The notes under the pieces were generated by a model. The model was not told the origin of the DNA, did not search any database, and worked only from the letters and a program-made list of their open reading frames with translations. The position numbers were made by a program, and so were the translations under genes. Shown piece after piece: positions 1 to 12,003 of a DNA stretch of 64,000 nucleotides (its first letter is position 1; each line of letters opens with the position of its first letter). This stretch comes from Thauera sp. (GTDB lineage: Bacteria > Pseudomonadota > Gammaproteobacteria > Burkholderiales > Rhodocyclaceae): positions 80,184-144,183 of the forward strand of contig JAFLDS010000010.1 of assembly GCA_017302295.1 (NCBI GenBank), in the 5' to 3' direction.

Positions 1-1
1 A

Positions 2-436
2 TCGAAGCGGCTCAACGTGCTGCTGCGCGAGTTTCGCGTCAGCCGCAACCACATGGCGATGGTCGTCGATGAATACGGCGGCGTGGCCGGGCTGGTGACG
101 ATCGAGGACGTGCTCGAGCAGATCGTCGGCGAGATCGAGGACGAGTACGACTCGCACGAGCACGACGACGAGATCCGCCTGTTGCAGGGCGGGCGCTACC
201 GGGTGAAGGCGACCACCGAACTGTCGGCCTTCAACGAGGCCTTTTCGACCCAATTCGCCAACGACGACGTCGATACGATAGGGGGCTTCATGCTGCAGCA
301 TTTCGGCCGCATGCCGCAGCGCGGCGACTCCGCCGAGCTTGAAGGGCTGCGCATCCGCGTGCTGCGCGCCGATGGCCGGCGCGTGCATACCCTGCTGGTC
401 GACAGGACTCCGCACACCGACACCACGGGCGGCTGA
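2..436 (+). CDS. corC: CorC/HlyC-family protein, C-terminal part (5' end outside window)
   Basis: The reading frame is open from the first bases of the window, so the N-terminus is missing. The visible 144 or so residues hold the end of the second CBS domain ([25 protein letters not shown] type motif, about residues 20-45 of the fragment). A short acidic linker follows, then a CorC_HlyC transporter-associated domain ending near LVDR. This is the soluble CorC form found beside ybeY/lnt in many proteobacteria; CorC is linked to Mg2+/Co2+ efflux and probably works in the cytoplasm. The stop lies 2 bases before lnt, which matches the usual ybeY-corC-lnt operon order. The family is clear; the substrate is inferred. 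Confidence 0.9.
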   Translation, partial: SKRLNVLLREFRVSRNHMAMVVDEYGGVAGLVTIEDVLEQIVGEIEDEYDSHEHDDEIRLLQGGRYRVKATTELSAFNEAFSTQFANDDVDTIGGFMLQHFGRMPQRGDSAELEGLRIRVLRADGRRVHTLLVDRTPHTDTTGG

Positions 437-438
437 CG

Positions 439-1941
439 GTGCGCGCCGCCCTGCTGGCGCTGCTTGCGGGTGGCGCGTCGGTGTTCGCGTTTGCGCCGTT
501 CGGCCTCTTCCCCGTTGCCCTGCTCAGCCTCGCGCTGCTCGCTGGCCTGCTGAACCGGGCTGCGCGCCCGCGCGAAGGTTTTGCGCTCGGCTTCGCCTGG
601 GGCTTCGGCTCATTCGCCGCAGGGGTGTCGTGGCTGTATGTCGCGCTCAACCGCTACGGCGGCATGCCGATGCCGCTCGCCGCGCTGGCGATCGCCTTGT
701 TCTGCGCCTACCTCGCGCTTTATCCGGCGCTGGCCGGGGCGCTGTTCGTGCGCCTGCGCAGCGGCGGCGCGCTGGCGAAAGCGATGCTGTTCGGCGCGCT
801 GTGGCTGTCGGCCGAGTGGCTGCGGGGTGTCGTCTTCACCGGATTCCCCTGGCTTGCGGTCGGTTATTCGCAGACGCCGCCGAGCCCGCTGGCGGGCTAC
901 CTGCCGCTGATCGGGGTGTATGGCGTGGGCGGGCTGCTGGCCTTCGCAGCCGCGCTTGCCGGCCTCGTTGCTTGGCGCCCGGCAAGGCAGGCGCTGCCGG
1001 CCGCCGTGTTCGTCATCGTCCTGCTGGCAGGCGGTGCGGGCCTGCGCCTCGTTCAATGGACGGCGCCTGACGGCGAGCCGCTGTCGGTGGCGCTGATCCA
1101 GACCAATTTCGAGCAGTCGATGAAGTGGAGCCCCGAGCACTTCGTCGAGGTGCTGCGCGGCAACGCGCAGCTGGTGCGCGAAACCGCGGCGCCGCTCGTC
1201 GTGCTCCCCGAAACGACCTTGCCGACGCTGGTCGACCGGTTGCCGGAAGGCTATCTGGAGCTGCTGCGCGGCTTCATGCGCGAGCACGGCGGCGAGCTGG
1301 TGCTGGGCGTGTTCCGCAGCGAGCCGGCGTCCGACGGAGCGAAGACGGCGACCGAAGCCGACCTGCGCATCTACAACGCCGCGATCAGTCTGGGCGAAGG
1401 GCCGACGCAGACCTATGCCAAGCAGCATCTGGTGCCCTTCGGTGAATACTCGCCGCCGCTGTTCGGCTGGTTCTACCGCCTGGTCGACATCCCGATGTCG
1501 GACCAGACGCGCGGTGCGCCCGACCAGCCGCCGATGGCGATCGCCGGCCAACGCATCGCGCTCAACATCTGCTACGAGGATCTGTTCGGGGCGGAGCTGA
1601 TCCGCGCGCTGCCGCAGGCCACGCTGATGCTGAACATCTCCAACCTCGCCTGGTACGGCGACTCGCTCGCCCAGCCGCAGCACCTGCAGATCGCCCGGGT
1701 GCGCGCGCTCGAAACCGGCCGGCCGATGCTGCGCTCGACCAACACCGGCATGACCGCGGTGGTGCAGCCCGACGGCCGCGTCGCCGCGGTGCTGCCGGAA
1801 TTCCAGCGCGGCGTGCTGCGCGCCGAGGTGCGTGGCTACCAGGGCATGACGCCTTACGCCCACTGGGGCGACCGCGCGGCGCTGGGGATCGCGGCGCTCG
1901 TGCTGACGCTGCTTCTCGTACGGCAGCGGCGCAGCAGCTGA
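439..1941 (+). CDS. lnt: Apolipoprotein N-acyltransferase
   Basis: Lnt adds the third acyl chain to the N-terminal cysteine of lipoproteins at the periplasmic face of the inner membrane. The 500-residue product has several hydrophobic segments in its first 190 residues. A nitrilase-type domain follows (about 210-460), and a last membrane segment lies near 475-495. The catalytic triad is visible: E258 in VLPET, K328 in YAKQHLVPFGEY and C378 in NICYED. Length is normal for the family. The start is GTG, 2 bases after corC, with no later start that would keep the first membrane segment, so translation is probably coupled. The lipoproteins encoded nearby (MlaA, the MshL-like secretin) are typical clients. 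Confidence 0.96.
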   Translation: MRAALLALLAGGASVFAFAPFGLFPVALLSLALLAGLLNRAARPREGFALGFAWGFGSFAAGVSWLYVALNRYGGMPMPLAALAIALFCAYLALYPALAGALFVRLRSGGALAKAMLFGALWLSAEWLRGVVFTGFPWLAVGYSQTPPSPLAGYLPLIGVYGVGGLLAFAAALAGLVAWRPARQALPAAVFVIVLLAGGAGLRLVQWTAPDGEPLSVALIQTNFEQSMKWSPEHFVEVLRGNAQLVRETAAPLVVLPETTLPTLVDRLPEGYLELLRGFMREHGGELVLGVFRSEPASDGAKTATEADLRIYNAAISLGEGPTQTYAKQHLVPFGEYSPPLFGWFYRLVDIPMSDQTRGAPDQPPMAIAGQRIALNICYEDLFGAELIRALPQATLMLNISNLAWYGDSLAQPQHLQIARVRALETGRPMLRSTNTGMTAVVQPDGRVAAVLPEFQRGVLRAEVRGYQGMTPYAHWGDRAALGIAALVLTLLLVRQRRSS

Positions 1942-1946
1942 GGGCG

Positions 1947-2084
1947 GTCGCGGTCGAGCGCGCTCCTACAAGGGCGTCGCACGGCAGCCCCTCCCCGTAG
2001 GAGCGCGCTTGAGCGCGACCGGAAGGTCGCATCGCGGTCGAGCGGGGGCCGGGAGTTCGCTGTAGGAGCGCGCTTGACCGCGAC
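1947..2084. repeat. REP-like inverted repeat cluster after lnt
   Basis: Three copies of a 23-base unit related to GTAGGAGCGCGCTTGAGCGC lie between lnt and the suf promoter. One is inverted (1947-1969) and two are direct (1997-2019 and 2062-2084). A partial inverted copy lies near 2031-2044. Each unit has internal dyad symmetry (GCGC…GCGC and GTCGCG pairing), and the inverted plus direct pairs can fold into long hairpins. The unit resembles the GTAGGAGCGGGCTTG-type REP elements well known in pseudomonads and related bacteria. The cluster begins 5 bases after the lnt stop and may stabilise or terminate that transcript. No transposase is present. Confidence 0.8.
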
Positions 2085-2168
2085 CCGCCGGCGCCGTGGC
2101 TTCTGCTCGATCCTCAATCCGCTGACGCCCGCATCCGATGATCCTTCAGGAACCATTTGCACTCTGGG

Positions 2169-2198
2169 TTGACTTAAATAGTACTAAAAGAGTACTGT
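2169..2198 (+). promoter_or_regulatory. Putative suf operon promoter and operator
   Basis: An AT-rich patch in GC-rich surroundings precedes the suf genes. TTGACT (2169-2174) is a good -35 match. TACTGT (2193-2198), 18 bases further on, is a weaker -10. Inside the promoter two AGTACT boxes (2180-2185 and 2191-2196) are separated by AAAAG, and GACT…AGT forms a second, shorter dyad from 2171. Rrf2-family Fe-S regulators such as IscR and SufR bind dyads over their own promoters, and an Rrf2 gene lies just downstream, so autoregulation is a reasonable inference. No binding consensus was tested. Confidence 0.5.
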
Positions 2199-2238
2199 TT
2201 ATCCCAAGCCATCCACAGACGCATTGCAGGAGACCGCC

Positions 2239-2436
2239 ATGGAGACCGACACGATCCGGCGCTTGCTTGAAACCTCCGCCCGTTACTTCGGGCTGGACAG
2301 CGCGGCGCGCGCCGCCGTCGAACTCGACCGCAGGGCCGGGACCGGCGATGCCGACGACGACATCGCGTCGATCGGCGTGCCGCTCGCCTGCCTGCTGAGT
2401 GCCAGCGGCTGCTTGCGCCCGCAGGCGATGGCCTGA
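2239..2436 (+). CDS. Small hypothetical protein leading the suf operon
   Basis: This 65-residue product is not one I recognise. An AGGAG box at 2227-2231 sits 7 bases before ATG 2239, which is why I prefer this start to an upstream TTG. The stop (TGA, 2434-2436) is only 2 bases before the ATG of the Rrf2 gene, so the two are probably translationally coupled. The first 35 residues are charged and look helical (METDTIRRLLETSARYFGL). An acidic stretch with DADDD follows, and the C-terminus is hydrophobic with two cysteines (ACLLSASGC). There is no signal peptide or clear membrane span. It could be a real small protein or a leader that controls translation of the regulator. Confidence 0.55.
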   Translation: METDTIRRLLETSARYFGLDSAARAAVELDRRAGTGDADDDIASIGVPLACLLSASGCLRPQAMA

Positions 2437-2438
2437 CC

Positions 2439-2915
2439 ATGCTGCGCATCAGCAAGCTCACCGACTACGGCACCCTGGTGCTGACGCACATGGCGAGCTT
2501 CCCTGATCGCCTGTTCAGCGCCACCGACCTCGCCGCCATCGTTGGCCTGGGCGCGCCCACCGTCAGCAAGGTGCTGAAGTCGCTCGGTCGGCACGACCTG
2601 GTGCGCAGCGTGCGCGGCCTGCACGGCGGCTATGCGCTGTCACGGCCGCCGGCGCAGATCAGCGTCGCGCAGATCGTCGATGCGCTGGAGGAGCAGCCCT
2701 TCGGCCTCACCGAATGCAGCGCCAGCGCCGGCACCTGCGACTTCGAGAGCGACTGCCGCATCCGCGCCAACTGGCAGCGCATCAATGGCGTGGTGCGCCG
2801 GGCGCTCGAGGACGTGAGCCTGGCCGACATGGTGAGCCCGCTGCCGGTCGCGCAGGCCGGCGGCGCCCGCCCGATCGCCGGGCCGCAATCCATCAAGGGG
2901 CGTATCGCCCCGTGA
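2439..2915 (+). CDS. Rrf2-family SUF system Fe-S cluster assembly regulator
   Basis: The 158-residue protein has the Rrf2 winged helix: MLRISKLTDYGTLVL at the start, then a recognition region around residues 30-65 with TVSKVLKSL and GLHGGYALSRP. Three cysteines at 93, 100 and 106 (C-x6-C-x5-C) match the Fe-S ligands of IscR-type sensors. It most resembles the SUF-regulator branch described in xanthomonads. It probably senses Fe-S status through a bound cluster and controls the operon in which it is the first large gene. sufB follows after 15 bases. Cluster binding is inferred from the cysteine spacing. Confidence 0.9.
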   Translation: MLRISKLTDYGTLVLTHMASFPDRLFSATDLAAIVGLGAPTVSKVLKSLGRHDLVRSVRGLHGGYALSRPPAQISVAQIVDALEEQPFGLTECSASAGTCDFESDCRIRANWQRINGVVRRALEDVSLADMVSPLPVAQAGGARPIAGPQSIKGRIAP

Positions 2916-2930
2916 CGAGGAGTCAGCACG

Positions 2931-4379
<1,449 letters not shown>

Positions 4380-4414
4380 CCGTGGCTGAAGGCAAACAGG
4401 ACAGGGAGAACGTC

Positions 4415-5184
<770 letters not shown>

Positions 5185-5188
<4 letters not shown>

Positions 5189-6528
5189 GCACGCTGGAGC
5201 ACTGGCTGCAACGCTACAACGCGGGCCGCGACGCGCTGCCCGGCGCCGGCGTGCCGTGGCTGGACGCCTTGCGCGAGGAAGCGATCATGCGCTTCGCTGA
5301 CGAGGGCTGGCCGAGCAACCGGCTGGAGAGCTGGCGCCATACGTCGCTCACGCTGCTCGAGGAGCGTTCCTTCGCACCAGCCAGCGCGCCGCTGGCGCCC
5401 GAGACCGTGCTGCAGCGCCTGCGCAGCGACGGCGAGGAGGCGGCGGGCGGACACTGGCTGGTGTTCGTCGATGGCCGCCATGCGCCGGCGCTGTCCGAGC
5501 TTGGCGCGCTGCCGGCGGGGGCGGAGATCCGCGCGCTGGCGGAAGTGCTGGCGACGCATCCCGAATGGGTCGAAGCGTATTTCGGCACGGTGGAAGAGGG
5601 CGCCAGCCCCGCGGCGCTCAATGCCGCGCTCGCCGCCGACGGCGCCTTCGTCCGCCTGGCGCGCGGCGTGGCGCTGGATGCGCCGCTGCATGTGGTCTTC
5701 ATCGGCGGCGTGCGCAAGGGCGCCAGCCTCGTGCGCAACCTGATCGTCGCCGAGGCCGGGGCCGAGGCCACGATCGTCGAGCACTACGTCGGCGTGGACG
5801 CGGCGGGTGATGCACAGGCGGGCACCCCCGGGACGCTGACCAACGCCGTCACCCGCATCGCCGCCGCGCAGGACGCGCGCATCACCCACCTGAAGCTGCA
5901 GGAGGAAGACCGCAGCACGGTGCATGTGGCGCACATCGCCGCGGCGCAGGCACGCGGTTCGGTGTTCGCGTCGCATTCGTTGTCCTTCGGCGCGCAGCTG
6001 GCGCGCAACGACATCACCACCCGCTTCGACGGCGAAGGCTGCGAGGCGCTGCTGAACGGCCTGTTCCACGTCGATGGCCGGCGCCACGTCGACCATCACA
6101 CACGCATCGATCATGCCCAGCCGCGCGGCACCAGCCGCGAGTTCTACCGTGGCGTGCTCGACGGCGCGGGCCGCGGCGTGTTCGCCGGCCGCATCCTGGT
6201 GGCCCCGGGCGCGGTGCGCACCGACGCGATGCAGCGCGCCGACAACCTGCTGCTGTCGCCGCAGGCGGAAGCCGACGCGCGGCCCGAGCTCGAGATCTAT
6301 GCTGACGACGTGAAGTGCGCGCACGGTGCCACGGTGGGGCAGATCGACGAGGACAGCCTGTTCTACCTGCGCACCCGCGGCCTGGACGAAGCCCATGCGC
6401 GCAACCTGCTGACCTATGCCTTCGCCGCCGAGGTGCTCGAGCGCATCGGCTTGGCGTCGCTCAAGCGTCGCGCCCAGGTGGCGATCCGCGCCCGGCTGCC
6501 GGGTGGCGAACTGATGGAGGTGCTGTGA
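5185..6528 (+). CDS. sufD: Fe-S cluster assembly protein SufD
   Basis: SufD is the SufB paralogue that completes the SufBC2D scaffold and is needed for iron entry. The 447-residue protein has a divergent helical N-terminal region including the SNRLESWRHTSL motif, typical of SufD. A beta-helical core and the C-terminal signature DDVKCAHGATVGQIDEDSLFYLRTRGL follow. It overlaps sufC by 4 bases upstream, and its stop shares bases with the sufS start (TGATG). The family call is secure. The N-terminal half diverges faster than SufB, as is usual. Confidence 0.97.
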
Positions 6529-7792
6529 TGAACATGAGCGAAATCGCAGTCGAGTCGGGCCCGGTCGAAACCGTCGACCTGTCCGCGCGCGCGGCCGACT
6601 TCCCCATCCTGTCGCGTCCAGTCCGCGGCAAGCGCCTCGCCTACCTCGACAACGCCGCCACCACGCAGAAGCCGGAGGGGGTGATCGAGGCCGAGCGGCG
6701 CTTCTATCGCGAATCCAACGCCAACATCCATCGCGGCGTGCATTGGCTGTCGGAGCATGCCACCGACCTCTACGAAGGCGCGCGTGAGCGCGTGCGCAGC
6801 TTCCTCAATGCGGCGCGGATGGAAGAGATCGTGTTCACCCGCGGCACCACCGAGTCCATCAACCTGGTGGCGCAGAGCTGGGCGCGCAACACGCTGCAAC
6901 CCGGCGACGAAATCCTGCTCACCGCGATGGAGCACCACTCCAACATCGTGCCCTGGCAGTTCGTCTGCGAGCAGACCGGCGCGGTGCTCAAGGTGGTGCC
7001 GATCACCGACGACGGCGAGCTCGTGCTGGAAGCGTTCGACGAGCTGCTCGGGCCGCGCACGAGGCTGCTGGCGATCACGCAGGTGTCGAACGCGCTCGGC
7101 ACGGTGAACCCGCTCGCGCCGCTGATCCGGCGTGCGCACGCAGTGGGCGCGCGGGTGCTGGTCGATGGGGCGCAGGCGGTGGCGCACCTGCCGGTGGACG
7201 TGCGCGCGCTGGGCTGCGACTTCTATGCCTTCTCCGGCCACAAGCTGTACGGCCCGACAGGCATCGGCGTGCTCTACGCGCGCCAGGAACTGCTGGCGGT
7301 GATGCCGCCGTGGCAGGGCGGCGGCTCGATGATCGAGACGGTGAGCTTCGAGCACTCCACCTTCGCCCCCGCGCCGCAGCGTTTCGAGGCCGGCACGCCC
7401 AACATCGCCGGCGCGGTGGCGCTGGCCACGGCGATCGACTACGTGCTCGAGATCGGCCTGGAACGCATCGGCGCGCATGAGCACGCGCTGCTGGCAAAGG
7501 CCAGCGCGGCGGTGCAGGCGCTGCCCGGCGTGCGCATCATCGGCAACGCGGCGCACAAGGCGAGCGTGCTGTCGCTGGTGGTCGAGGGCATCCATCCGCA
7601 CGACCTCGGTACCATCCTCGATGCCGATGGCGTCGCCATCCGCGCCGGTCACCACTGCGCCATGCCGGTCATGACGCGCTACGGCATCGCCGGCACGGCG
7701 CGCGCTTCATTCGCGCTGTACAACAACGACGCGGACGTCGACGCGCTGATCGCCGGCCTCCGCAAGGCGCAGGACATGTTCGGAGGCCGGCG

Positions 7793-7796
<4 letters not shown>
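6528..7796 (+). CDS. sufS: Cysteine desulfurase SufS
   Basis: SufS is a PLP-dependent group II cysteine desulfurase that takes sulfur from cysteine for the SUF scaffold. With the start at ATG 6528 (GGAGG at 6516-6520, stop/start overlap TGATG with sufD) it has 422 residues, near the family norm; ATG 6534 is a second in-frame option. The PLP lysine is K239 in FSGHKLYGPTG. The persulfide cysteine is C377 in AGHHCAMPVM, within the short loop typical of SufS rather than IscS. RGTTESINLVAQSW is the phosphate-binding region. Sulfur acceptance probably falls to the adjacent SufU, since no sufE is present. Confidence 0.97.
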
Positions 7797-8254
<458 letters not shown>

Positions 8255-8280
8255 AGAAGAAGGCGAGGAAGGGACCGAAG

Positions 8281-8853
8281 ATGAACAAGCCGATGGGCGA
8301 GATCCTTGAAGTGCGGCTGACGCGCGACTGCCCGGCAGTGCTGGTGCCCTGGGGCAGCGCGGTGACGCTGGAGGCGGGTGAGTACGCCCAGGTCACGCAG
8401 CGCCTGGGTGGCACCTTCACCGTGATGGTCAATGGCAGCCTGTACCGCATCGCCGGCAGCGAAGCCGACGCGCTCGGGCTGGAAGCCGAGTCCGCGGAAG
8501 CGATCGTCACCCAGGCGGAGGACGGCAGCTTCAGCCGCGAGGCGGTCGAGGCCGCGGCGTGGAACCAGCTCGCCACTTGCTACGACCCCGAGATCCCGAT
8601 CGACATCGTCAATCTCGGCCTGGTCTATGGCTGCGAACTGACGCGGCTGCCGAGCGGGCGCTTTCGCATCGACGTGCGCATGACCCTCACCGCACCCGGC
8701 TGCGGCATGGGCATGATGATCGCCGACGAGGCGAGAGAGAAGCTTGAGGCCATCCCCGGCGTGGAAGAGGTCGACGTGCAGCTGGTGTGGGACCCGCCGT
8801 GGGGGCGCGAGATGATGAGCGAAGGCGCGCGGCTGGAGATGGGGCTGCTGTAA
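8281..8853 (+). CDS. sufT: Fe-S cluster assembly protein SufT (DUF59/MIP18 domain)
   Basis: The product (190 residues from ATG 8281) has an N-terminal region of about 75 residues seen in SufT ([22 protein letters not shown]). A DUF59/MIP18 domain follows, with [18 protein letters not shown] and [16 protein letters not shown]. SufT is an auxiliary Fe-S maturation factor thought to help deliver clusters. A strong GAGGAAGGG site (about 8265-8273) supports ATG 8281. ATG 8251 overlaps the sufU stop and would add ten mostly basic residues encoded by that same ribosome site, so I consider it less likely. It is the last gene of the suf operon. Confidence 0.93.
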   Translation: MNKPMGEILEVRLTRDCPAVLVPWGSAVTLEAGEYAQVTQRLGGTFTVMVNGSLYRIAGSEADALGLEAESAEAIVTQAEDGSFSREAVEAAAWNQLATCYDPEIPIDIVNLGLVYGCELTRLPSGRFRIDVRMTLTAPGCGMGMMIADEAREKLEAIPGVEEVDVQLVWDPPWGREMMSEGARLEMGLL

Positions 8854-8953
8854 GCATCCCGGCGCATTTGGGGCATCGGGCATACGCGAGGCGGCAATTG
8901 CCAGTAAAATCGGGCTCTTTGCGTTCGCAGCGCGGCAGCCGCCGCCCGACACC

Positions 8954-9880
8954 ATGGCCCATACCTCAGCCCACTCGAAGCCCACCTTCCAGCAAGTCAT
9001 CCTGACGCTCCAGCACTTCTGGGGCGAGCGTGGCTGCGTGCTGCTGCAACCCTACGACCTCGAAGTCGGCGCCGGCACCAGCCATACCGCGACCTTCCTG
9101 CGCGCGATCGGCCCCGAACCCTGGAACGCCGCCTACGTGCAACCGTCCCGTCGTCCCAAGGACGGCCGCTACGGCGAAAACCCCAATCGCCTGCAGCATT
9201 ACTACCAGTTCCAGGTGGTGCTGAAGCCCTCGCCGCTGAACATCCAGGAGCTCTATCTCGACTCGCTGCGCGCGCTCGGCATCGACCCGACGGTGCACGA
9301 CATCCGTTTCGTCGAGGACGACTGGGAAAACCCCACGCTGGGCGCCTGGGGCCTGGGCTGGGAAGTGTGGCTCGACGGCATGGAAGTGACGCAATTCACC
9401 TACTTCCAGCAGGTCGGCGGCCTTGACTGCAAGCCGGTGCTGGGCGAGATCACTTACGGCATCGAGCGCCTGGCGATGTACCTGCAGGGCGTGGAGAACG
9501 TCTATGACCTCGTGTGGTCGATCGCGCCGGACGGGCGCAAGGTCACCTACGGCGACGTCTATCACCAGAACGAAGTCGAGCAGTCGACCTTCAACTTCGA
9601 GCACAGCAATGTCGATTTCCTGTTCTCGCTATTCACCAACTACGAGTCGGAAGCCAAGCGCGTGATGGAAGTCGGGCTGCCCTTGCCGGCCTACGAGATG
9701 GTGCTCAAGGCCGCGCACACCTTCAACCTGCTCGACGCCCGTGGCGCGATCTCGGTGACCGAGCGCGCCGCCTACATCGGCCGCATCCGCAACCTGTCGC
9801 GCGCCGTCGCCCAAGCCTATTTCGAATCCCGCGCAGCCCTCGGCTTCCCGATGCTGAACACCACCAAGGAGGCCGCGTGA
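8954..9880 (+). CDS. glyQ: Glycine--tRNA ligase alpha subunit
   Basis: GlyQ is the catalytic alpha subunit of the alpha2beta2 glycyl-tRNA synthetase found in most bacteria. The 308-residue protein has the class II core, with [34 protein letters not shown] spread across the first 50 residues. The motif-2-like [16 protein letters not shown] and [23 protein letters not shown] are also present. The 100-base gap before it holds TAAAAT (8905-8910), a possible -10 with no good -35, so transcription may begin there or read through from suf. It abuts glyS (shared bases at 9880). Confidence 0.98.
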   Translation: MAHTSAHSKPTFQQVILTLQHFWGERGCVLLQPYDLEVGAGTSHTATFLRAIGPEPWNAAYVQPSRRPKDGRYGENPNRLQHYYQFQVVLKPSPLNIQELYLDSLRALGIDPTVHDIRFVEDDWENPTLGAWGLGWEVWLDGMEVTQFTYFQQVGGLDCKPVLGEITYGIERLAMYLQGVENVYDLVWSIAPDGRKVTYGDVYHQNEVEQSTFNFEHSNVDFLFSLFTNYESEAKRVMEVGLPLPAYEMVLKAAHTFNLLDARGAISVTERAAYIGRIRNLSRAVAQAYFESRAALGFPMLNTTKEAA

Positions 9881-11973
9881 TGACCGGCGCGACCGCAACC
9901 CTGCTCGTTGAACTGCTCACTGAAGAACTGCCGCCGAAGGCGCTGCCGCGGCTGGGCGAGACCTTTGCCACGAAGGTCGCCGACGGCCTCAAGGCGAAAG
10001 GCCTGGCGCCGGCCGATGCGGTCTGCCGCGACTTTGCCAGTCCGCGTCGCCTGGCGGTGACGGTGACCCGGGTCGGCGCCGAAGGTGCGGCGAAGGAAGT
10101 CACCGAGAAGCTGATGCCGGTGGCCGTCGCGCTCGACGCCGAAGGCAAGCCGACGCCGGCGCTGCTGAAGAAGATGGAAGCCAAGGGCATCCCCGCCGAC
10201 GCCGTTGGCGGCTTCGAGCGCCGCATGGACGGCAAGGCCGAGGCGCTGTTCCACACCGCCGTGGTGCCGGGCGCGAAGCTCGCCGAGGTGCTGTCGGGCA
10301 TCGTGCAGGACGCGGTGAAGGCGCTGCCGATCCCGAAGGTGATGCGCTGGGGCGATGGCGACGCGACCTTCGTGCGCCCGGTGCACAAGCTCACCATGCT
10401 GCACGGTGCCGACGTGGTGCCAGGCCGGGTGCTGGATCTCGATTCCGGGCGTTCGACGCGCGGTCACCGCTTCATGAGCCGCGGCGACATGGACATCGTC
10501 ACCGCCGACGCCTACGAGGAAACGCTCCGTGCCGAAGGCAAGGTGATCGCCTCCTTCGCCGAGCGCCGCGCCGACATCGAGCGCCAGCTGCTGGCCGAAG
10601 CAGCCAAGCAGGGTGCGCTGCTCGACGAGTACGCCGATCTGCTGGACGAAGTCGCCGCGCTGGTCGAGCACCCGACGGTTTACGTTGGCGAGTTCGAGGC
10701 CGAATTCCTCGCCGTGCCGCAGGAATGCCTGATCCTGACGATGCGCGCCAACCAGAAGTATTTCCCGCTGTTCGATGGTGCCGGCAAGCTGCTCAACCGC
10801 TTCCTGATCGTGTCGAACATGCAGGTTGCCGATCCGTCGAACATCATCCGCGGCAATGCCCGCGTCGTGCGCCCGCGCCTGTCGGATGCGCGCTTCTTCT
10901 TCGAGCAGGACAAGAAGCAGACGCTCGAGGCGCGCCTGCAGCGCCTGGCGCCGGTGGTGTATCACAACAAGCTCGGCAGCCAGCTCGAGCGCGTCGAGCG
11001 CCTCGAGGCGTTGGCCGGTGCGATCGCAGCCCAGCTGCACGGCGACGTCGCCGCGGCAAAGCGTGCCGCGCGCCTGGCGAAGGCCGACCTCGTCACCGAC
11101 ATGGTCGGCGAGTTCCCTGAACTGCAGGGCATCATGGGCCGCTACTACGCCCTCGCCGATGGTGAAGGCCAGGCGGTGGCCGACGCCATCCAGGCCCATT
11201 ACCAGCCGCGTTTCGCCGGCGACGCGCTCCCCGCCGGCAACGTCGCCGCCGCGGTGGCGCTGGCCGACAAGCTCGACGCGCTGGTCGGCTTCTTCGGCAT
11301 CGGCATGGTGCCGACCGGCGACAAGGATCCGTTTGCGCTGCGCCGCGCGGCGCTGGGCGTGCTGCGCATCCTGATGGAGGTGCCGCTACCGCTGGAGCTG
11401 CCCCGGCTGATCGACGCCGCTGCCGCGGGTTTCAAGCCCGGCCTGCTGACGGCCGCAGGCTATGCCGCGCAGCTGCAGGATTTCATGTTCGAGCGTCTGA
11501 AGAACCTGCTCAGGGAGACCGGGCGCGATGGCGCAGTGATCGACGCGGTGCTCGCGCTCAAGCCGGCGCGCATCGACCTGGTGCCGGCCAAGCTTGCCGC
11601 GGTGGAGGCGTTCCGCGCGCTGCCCGAGGCCGAGGCCCTGGCGGCTGCCAACAAGCGCATCGTCAACATCCTGAAGAAGGCAGAGGACACGCCGGGCGAG
11701 CCCGATGTCGCGCTGTTGCAGGAGGCAGCCGAAAAGGCGCTGTTCCACCAGGTGGTGGAAGTCGCGCCGCTGGTGCGCTCGCACGTCGCCAACGAGGACT
11801 ACACCGATGCGCTGCGCGTGCTTGCGGGCCTGCGCGCGGCGGTCGACCAGTTCTTCGAGGACGTCATGGTGATGGCCGAGGAGCCCCTGACACGGCAGAA
11901 CCGCCTCGCGCTGCTGGCGCAGCTGGCCGGACTGATGAACCAGGTGGCCGACATCTCGCGCCTTTCCGCCTGA
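9880..11973 (+). CDS. glyS: Glycine--tRNA ligase beta subunit
   Basis: GlyS is the tRNA-binding beta subunit of bacterial glycyl-tRNA synthetase. The start is ATG 9880, overlapping the glyQ stop, which gives 697 residues, the usual size. The N-terminus [22 protein letters not shown] is typical. [27 protein letters not shown] and the HD-like region with [24 protein letters not shown] and [16 protein letters not shown] are all present. The C-terminal anticodon-binding-like region ends near residue 690. Coupled translation with glyQ fits their 1:1 stoichiometry. Confidence 0.98.
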   Translation: MTGATATLLVELLTEELPPKALPRLGETFATKVADGLKAKGLAPADAVCRDFASPRRLAVTVTRVGAEGAAKEVTEKLMPVAVALDAEGKPTPALLKKMEAKGIPADAVGGFERRMDGKAEALFHTAVVPGAKLAEVLSGIVQDAVKALPIPKVMRWGDGDATFVRPVHKLTMLHGADVVPGRVLDLDSGRSTRGHRFMSRGDMDIVTADAYEETLRAEGKVIASFAERRADIERQLLAEAAKQGALLDEYADLLDEVAALVEHPTVYVGEFEAEFLAVPQECLILTMRANQKYFPLFDGAGKLLNRFLIVSNMQVADPSNIIRGNARVVRPRLSDARFFFEQDKKQTLEARLQRLAPVVYHNKLGSQLERVERLEALAGAIAAQLHGDVAAAKRAARLAKADLVTDMVGEFPELQGIMGRYYALADGEGQAVADAIQAHYQPRFAGDALPAGNVAAAVALADKLDALVGFFGIGMVPTGDKDPFALRRAALGVLRILMEVPLPLELPRLIDAAAAGFKPGLLTAAGYAAQLQDFMFERLKNLLRETGRDGAVIDAVLALKPARIDLVPAKLAAVEAFRALPEAEALAAANKRIVNILKKAEDTPGEPDVALLQEAAEKALFHQVVEVAPLVRSHVANEDYTDALRVLAGLRAAVDQFFEDVMVMAEEPLTRQNRLALLAQLAGLMNQVADISRLSA

Positions 11974-12003
11974 CCGGCGCGGCCACCGCAAGCAGGAGCG
12001 CTC

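Noticed and set aside
610-1863. A 417-codon minus-strand frame inside lnt
   Set aside because: Low-complexity His/Arg/Gln-rich antisense product; lnt on the plus strand has an intact catalytic triad.
1947-2084. CRISPR array
   Set aside because: The repeated units differ in orientation, are imperfect and have irregular short gaps rather than uniform spacers; they are REP-like.
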